Origin: Limimaricola variabilis
GTDB lineage: Bacteria; Pseudomonadota; Alphaproteobacteria; Rhodobacterales; Rhodobacteraceae
Reading direction: 5' to 3'
Assembly: GCF_014195545.1 (NCBI RefSeq)
Contig: NZ_JACIBX010000009.1
Coordinates: 1-64,000 of the forward strand
DNA length: 64,000 bases
In this document: one piece after another, positions 60,443-64,000 of the stretch
Numbering within the stretch: position 1 is the stretch's first letter
Layout of the letters: every line of letters starts with the position of its first letter
Notes under the pieces: model-generated
Seen by the model: only the letters and a program-made list of their open reading frames with translations
The model's database searches: none
Told to the model about the DNA's origin: nothing
Translations under genes and position numbers: made by a program

Positions 60443-61831
60443 ATGCGCTACGTCTCGACCCGGGGCCAGGCCCCGAGCCTCTCCTTCGAAGAGGCGATGC
60501 TCACCGGTCTGGCCCGCGACGGCGGCCTCTACGTCCCCGAGACGGTGCCGATGTTCGACCGCGCCCAGATCGCGGCGATGGCGGGCCAGCCCTACGAGGA
60601 GGTGGCCTTCCGGGTGATGCGCCCCTTCATCGGCGACGCCTTCACCGATGACGAATTCCGCGAGCTGATCGCGCGGGCCTATGCGGGCTTTGCCCATCCC
60701 GCCCGCGCGCCGCTCAAGCAGCTCGGCCCGAACCACCACCTGCTGGAGCTGTTCCACGGGCCGACGCTGGCCTTCAAGGACTTCGCCATGCAGCTGATCG
60801 GTCAGCTGTTCCAGGCCTCGCTGGAGCGTTCGGGGCGGCGCATTACCATCGTCGGCGCGACCTCCGGCGATACCGGCTCGGCGGCGATCGAGGCTTTCCG
60901 CGGGCTCGCCAATGTCGACGTGGTGATCCTCTACCCGCATGAGCGGATTTCCGAGGTGCAGCGCCGGCAGATGACCACGCCGTCGGAGGAGAACGTCCAC
61001 ACCCTCGCGGTGAGCGGCGATTTCGACGATTGCCAGGCCGCGCTCAAGGACATGTTCAACGATTTCGGCTTCCGCGACGAGGTCGGGCTGGCGGGGGTGA
61101 ACTCGATCAACTGGGGCCGGGTGCTGGCGCAGGTGGTGTACTACTTCACCGCCGCCACCACGCTCGGCGCGCCGCATCGCGACATCGACTTCACCGTGCC
61201 GACCGGCAATTTCGGCGACATCTACGCCGGTGACATCGCGCGGCGCATGGGGCTCAGCATCGGGCGGCTGGTGATCGCCACCAACCGCAACGACATCCTG
61301 CACCGCACCATCGAGAGCGGCGAGCACCGCAAGGCGGGCGTCACGCCGACCATCAGCCCGTCGATGGACATCCAGGTGTCGTCGAACTTCGAGCGGGCGC
61401 TCTGGGATGCCTATGGACGTGACGGCGCGGCGGTGACCCAGCTGATGAACGAACTCAAACGCGAAGGCGGCTTCGCGGTGAGCCAGGGCGCGATCGGCCG
61501 GCTGCGTGACAGCTTCGCCTCGGGCCGGGCTTCCGAGGAGGAGACGCGGGACACCATCCGCCGTCTCCACGCCGAGACCGGCGAGCTCCTGTGTCCGCAT
61601 TCCGCGGTCGGCGTGCACGTGGCCGAGGCGCATCTGGGCGACAACCCGATGGTGACGCTCGCCACCGCGCATCCCGCGAAGTTCCCCGACGCGGTCGAGG
61701 CCGCCACCACGGTCCGGCCGCCCCTTCCCACCCGGATGGCAGGGCTGTATGACCGCCCGGAGCGGGTGACGCGGGTCGAGAATGACCTCGCCGCCCTGCA
61801 ATCCGTCATCCGGGAGAAGATCGCACGGTGA
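60443..61831 (+). CDS. thrC: threonine synthase
   Basis: A 462-residue PLP enzyme producing threonine from O-phosphohomoserine. The PLP lysine is Lys112 in FHGPTLAFKDFAMQLIGQLF; GATSGDTGSAAIEAFRGLAN and VPTGNFGDIYAGDIARRMGL bind cofactor and phosphate. N-terminus MRYVSTRGQAPSLSFEEAML is the family start. It is 17 bases after surf1 and overlaps the M16 peptidase gene by GTGA, an arrangement conserved in rhodobacters. Confidence 0.97.
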   Translation: MRYVSTRGQAPSLSFEEAMLTGLARDGGLYVPETVPMFDRAQIAAMAGQPYEEVAFRVMRPFIGDAFTDDEFRELIARAYAGFAHPARAPLKQLGPNHHLLELFHGPTLAFKDFAMQLIGQLFQASLERSGRRITIVGATSGDTGSAAIEAFRGLANVDVVILYPHERISEVQRRQMTTPSEENVHTLAVSGDFDDCQAALKDMFNDFGFRDEVGLAGVNSINWGRVLAQVVYYFTAATTLGAPHRDIDFTVPTGNFGDIYAGDIARRMGLSIGRLVIATNRNDILHRTIESGEHRKAGVTPTISPSMDIQVSSNFERALWDAYGRDGAAVTQLMNELKREGGFAVSQGAIGRLRDSFASGRASEEETRDTIRRLHAETGELLCPHSAVGVHVAEAHLGDNPMVTLATAHPAKFPDAVEAATTVRPPLPTRMAGLYDRPERVTRVENDLAALQSVIREKIAR

Positions 61832-63093
61832 GTGTCCAGCTGCATACCCTGTCCAACGGCTTCCGCATCGCCACCGAGCGGATGCCGGGGCTGCAATCGG
61901 CCTCGATCGGCATCTGGGTGCTGGCTGGCGGACGCCACGAGACCGAGGACCAGAACGGCATCGCCCATTTCCTCGAGCACATGGCGTTCAAGGGCACGGC
62001 GAAGCGCTCGGCGCTGGCCATCGCCGAGGCGATCGAGGACGTGGGCGGCTACATCAACGCCTATACCTCGCGCGAGATGACCGCCTATTACGCCCGGGTG
62101 CTGGGGCAGGACGTGGACCTCGCGCTCGACGTGATCTCCGACATCCTGCTGAACCCGGTCTTCTCGCCCGAGGAAATCGAGGTCGAGCGCGGCGTGATCC
62201 TGCAGGAGATCGGCCAGGCGCTGGACACGCCCGACGACATCATCTTCGATTGGCTCCAGGAAGAGGCCTATCCGGGCCAGTCGCTGGGCCGCACCATCCT
62301 CGGCCCCGCCGAGCGGGTGGCGCGCTTCAGCCGCGCCGATCTAGAGGCCTTTACCCAGGCCCACTACGGCCCGGGCCAGCTAATCCTGTCGGCGGCGGGC
62401 GATGTCGATCACGAGGCCATCGTGGCCGCGGCCGAACGGCTGTTCGGCGGGCTGGCGCCGCGCGTCACCGCACCGATCCAGCCGCCTGCGCGTTTCCTCG
62501 GCGGCGAGAGGCGGGTGATCAAACCGCTTGAGCAGGTGCATTTCGCGATGGCGCTCGAAGGCCCGCATTACCGCGATCCGGCGATCTACACGGCGCAGAT
62601 CTACGCGACCGCTTTGGGCGGCGGCATGTCGTCCCGGCTGTTCCAGAAGATCCGCGAGGATCGGGGCCTGTGCTACACCATCTTTGCGCAGGCCGGGGCC
62701 TATGAGGACACCGGCATGACCACGATTTATGCCGGGACCTCGGCCGAGGAGATCGGCGATCTGGCGCGGCTCACCATCGACGAGATGAAGCGCGCGGCCG
62801 ACGACATGAGCGAGGCCGAGGTCGCCCGGGCCCGCGCGCAGATGAAGGCCGGGATGCTGATGGGGCTGGAAAGCCCGTCGAACCGGGCCGAGCGCCTGGC
62901 GCGGATGCTGGCGATCTGGGGCCGGGTGCCGGGCATCGAGGAGGCGGTCGAGAAGATCGACGCCGTCACCGTCGAGGATGTCCGCGCCTTCGCCGCGCAT
63001 GCGGCGGGCGGCGCCGGCAGTGCGCTGGCGCTCTACGGCCCGGCGGAAAAGGCGCCGCGTCTCGACGAGCTGAAGGAAAGGCTCGCCGCCTGA
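61828..63093 (+). CDS. M16-family zinc peptidase (processing peptidase-like)
   Basis: A 421-residue peptidase related to the mitochondrial processing peptidase beta subunit. The inverted zinc motif is HFLEH (His47, Glu50, His51) in NGIAHFLEHMAFKGTAKRSA; the second zinc glutamate is expected in the following helix. GGGMSSRLFQKIREDRGLCY is typical of the C-terminal half. Substrates in bacteria are unknown. Begins with GTG in the thrC stop; ends sharing TGATG with the next gene. Confidence 0.93.
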   Translation: MSVQLHTLSNGFRIATERMPGLQSASIGIWVLAGGRHETEDQNGIAHFLEHMAFKGTAKRSALAIAEAIEDVGGYINAYTSREMTAYYARVLGQDVDLALDVISDILLNPVFSPEEIEVERGVILQEIGQALDTPDDIIFDWLQEEAYPGQSLGRTILGPAERVARFSRADLEAFTQAHYGPGQLILSAAGDVDHEAIVAAAERLFGGLAPRVTAPIQPPARFLGGERRVIKPLEQVHFAMALEGPHYRDPAIYTAQIYATALGGGMSSRLFQKIREDRGLCYTIFAQAGAYEDTGMTTIYAGTSAEEIGDLARLTIDEMKRAADDMSEAEVARARAQMKAGMLMGLESPSNRAERLARMLAIWGRVPGIEEAVEKIDAVTVEDVRAFAAHAAGGAGSALALYGPAEKAPRLDELKERLAA

Positions 63094-63677
63094 TGCTCGG
63101 CCAGCGGCGGCGGGTCCAGATCGAGACCGAGCGGCTGACCCTGCGCCCGCCCGTGCATGGCGATTACCGGGCCTGGGCGGCGCTGCGCGAGGACTCGGCG
63201 GATTTCCTGACCCGCTGGGAGCCGACTTGGGCGGCCGACCACCTGACCCGCCGCGCCTTCACCAACCGCGTCTACTGGGCGCAGCGCTCGATCGCCCAGA
63301 ACACCGCGCTGCCGCTGTTTCTGATCCGCCGCGCCGACCAGATGCTGCTGGGGGCCATTACCCTCGACAACATCCGCCGCGGCCCAGCACAGGCGGGCAC
63401 GACCGGCTACTGGATCGGCAAACCCTTCGCCCGCGCGGGCTACATGCGCGAAGCGGTGCTGGCGGTGGTGCACCACGCCTTCAACGTCATGGATCTCAGC
63501 CGCATCGAGGCGGGATGCCTGCCGGAAAACACCCCCTCGCGCCGCCTGCTCGAAAGCTGCGGCTACAAGTATGAGGGCGTGGCGCAGAGTTACCTGCAGA
63601 TAGACGGACGCTGGCGCAACCATGTGCTCTACGCCAATCTGCGGGCCGACCGGCGCGGTCGCGCCGAGACTGGCTAG
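63093..63677 (+). CDS. RimJ/RimL-type GNAT acetyltransferase
   Basis: A 194-residue GNAT protein. The N-terminal IETERLTLRPPVHGDYRAWA and core TTGYWIGKPFARAGYMREAV, MDLSRIEAGCLPENTPSRRL and LLESCGYKYEGVAQSYLQID match the ribosomal-protein alanine N-acetyltransferase (RimJ) group, commonly next to the M16 gene in rhodobacters. The ATG overlaps the M16 stop by one base. The real acceptor is unknown. Confidence 0.92.
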   Translation: MLGQRRRVQIETERLTLRPPVHGDYRAWAALREDSADFLTRWEPTWAADHLTRRAFTNRVYWAQRSIAQNTALPLFLIRRADQMLLGAITLDNIRRGPAQAGTTGYWIGKPFARAGYMREAVLAVVHHAFNVMDLSRIEAGCLPENTPSRRLLESCGYKYEGVAQSYLQIDGRWRNHVLYANLRADRRGRAETG

Positions 63678-63691
63678 GGAGGAGACCTGCC

Positions 63692-64000
63692 ATGCTGAAC
63701 CCCGCCACGCCTGCATTCCTCGACACGCTCCGCGCGCACCTGCCCGCGGCCACGTTCCGCGAGGCGGGGCCGGAACATCTGCAGGAGCCGAGGGGCCGCT
63801 ACACGGGGCAGGGGCTGCTGCTGGCACCGAACTCGACCGAGGAGGTGGCCACGATCCTGCGGGCCTGCCACGCGGCGCGCGTCGGCGTGGTGCCGCATGG
63901 CGGCGGTACCGGCCTCGTGGGCGGGCAGGTGATGCAGGATGGCGCGGCGCCGGTGATCCTGTCGCTGGCCCGGATGGACGCGATCCGCGCGGTCCACCCC
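63692..64000 (+). CDS. FAD-linked oxidase, 5' part only
   Basis: The first 103 codons of a gene cut by the window end. The start (MLNPATPAFLDTLRAHLP) has GGAGG eight bases upstream. The visible part begins an FAD-binding (PCMH-type) oxidase related to GlcD or D-2-hydroxyglutarate dehydrogenase: TGQGLLLAPNSTEEVATILR, AARVGVVPHGGGTGLVGGQV and ILSLARMDAIRAVHP are the FAD-pyrophosphate-binding motif region. Substrate cannot be assigned. Confidence 0.85.
   Translation, partial: MLNPATPAFLDTLRAHLPAATFREAGPEHLQEPRGRYTGQGLLLAPNSTEEVATILRACHAARVGVVPHGGGTGLVGGQVMQDGAAPVILSLARMDAIRAVHP

Overview
The window is about 64 kb of GC-rich chromosome from an alphaproteobacterium, most likely a member of the Rhodobacterales (Rhodobacter/Paracoccus relatives). 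This rests on gene content and order: ruvC-ruvA-ruvB followed by ybgC-tolQRAB-pal-cpoB-tilS-ftsH, a ctaC-ctaB-ctaG-ctaE-surf1-thrC-M16 peptidase block, and an alphaproteobacterial tad pilus locus. No rRNA, tRNA or CRISPR array was found. No species name can be supported from the sequence alone.

Layout. 1-3250: edge of a mobile island (tyrosine integrase, small unknown gene), a visibly more AT-rich stretch with little coding content, and a small RlpA-like protein. 3250-5400: a secreted polysaccharide-lyase-like protein and a DUF1612/HTH protein. 5480-9280: a tightly overlapping five-gene stressosome-type operon (RsbR, RsbS, RsbT, an RsbT-SpoIIE phosphatase fusion and an RsbT-HisKA_2 histidine kinase fusion), closed by a strong terminator. 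9420-12550: a DUF1127 protein and a LacI-family repressor divergent from an alpha-glucosidase, with two matching operator-like palindromes. 12600-16140: a KaiC-like double ATPase coupled to a PAS hybrid histidine kinase. 16280-28500: DNA repair (ruvCAB), the Tol-Pal envelope system, tilS and ftsH. 28560-32170: a MOSC protein and a one-carbon folate cluster (fhs, chorismate-mutase-like, folD). 32170-37410: a PdeM nuclease and DEXH helicase repair pair, a MarR regulator and an AAA ATPase. 37500-47610: tad (Flp) pilus genes, all on the minus strand, with a divergent lytic transglycosylase. 48700-55840: GNAT, CoA-transferase, topA, dprA and tldD. 56000-64000: cytochrome c oxidase subunits and assembly factors, threonine synthase, an M16 peptidase, a second GNAT and the start of a FAD-linked oxidase cut by the window end.

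Most of the window is conserved core genome. The most unusual part is the stressosome operon: three consecutive proteins each begin with, or consist of, an RsbT/RsbW-type ATPase domain, and the last joins it directly to a HisKA_2 kinase core. This suggests that a Gram-positive-style stress-sensing complex is wired into two-component phosphorelay in this organism. The wiring is inference; the domain architecture is what the sequence shows. The KaiC-hybrid kinase pair a few kilobases away is a second signalling module with uncertain input.
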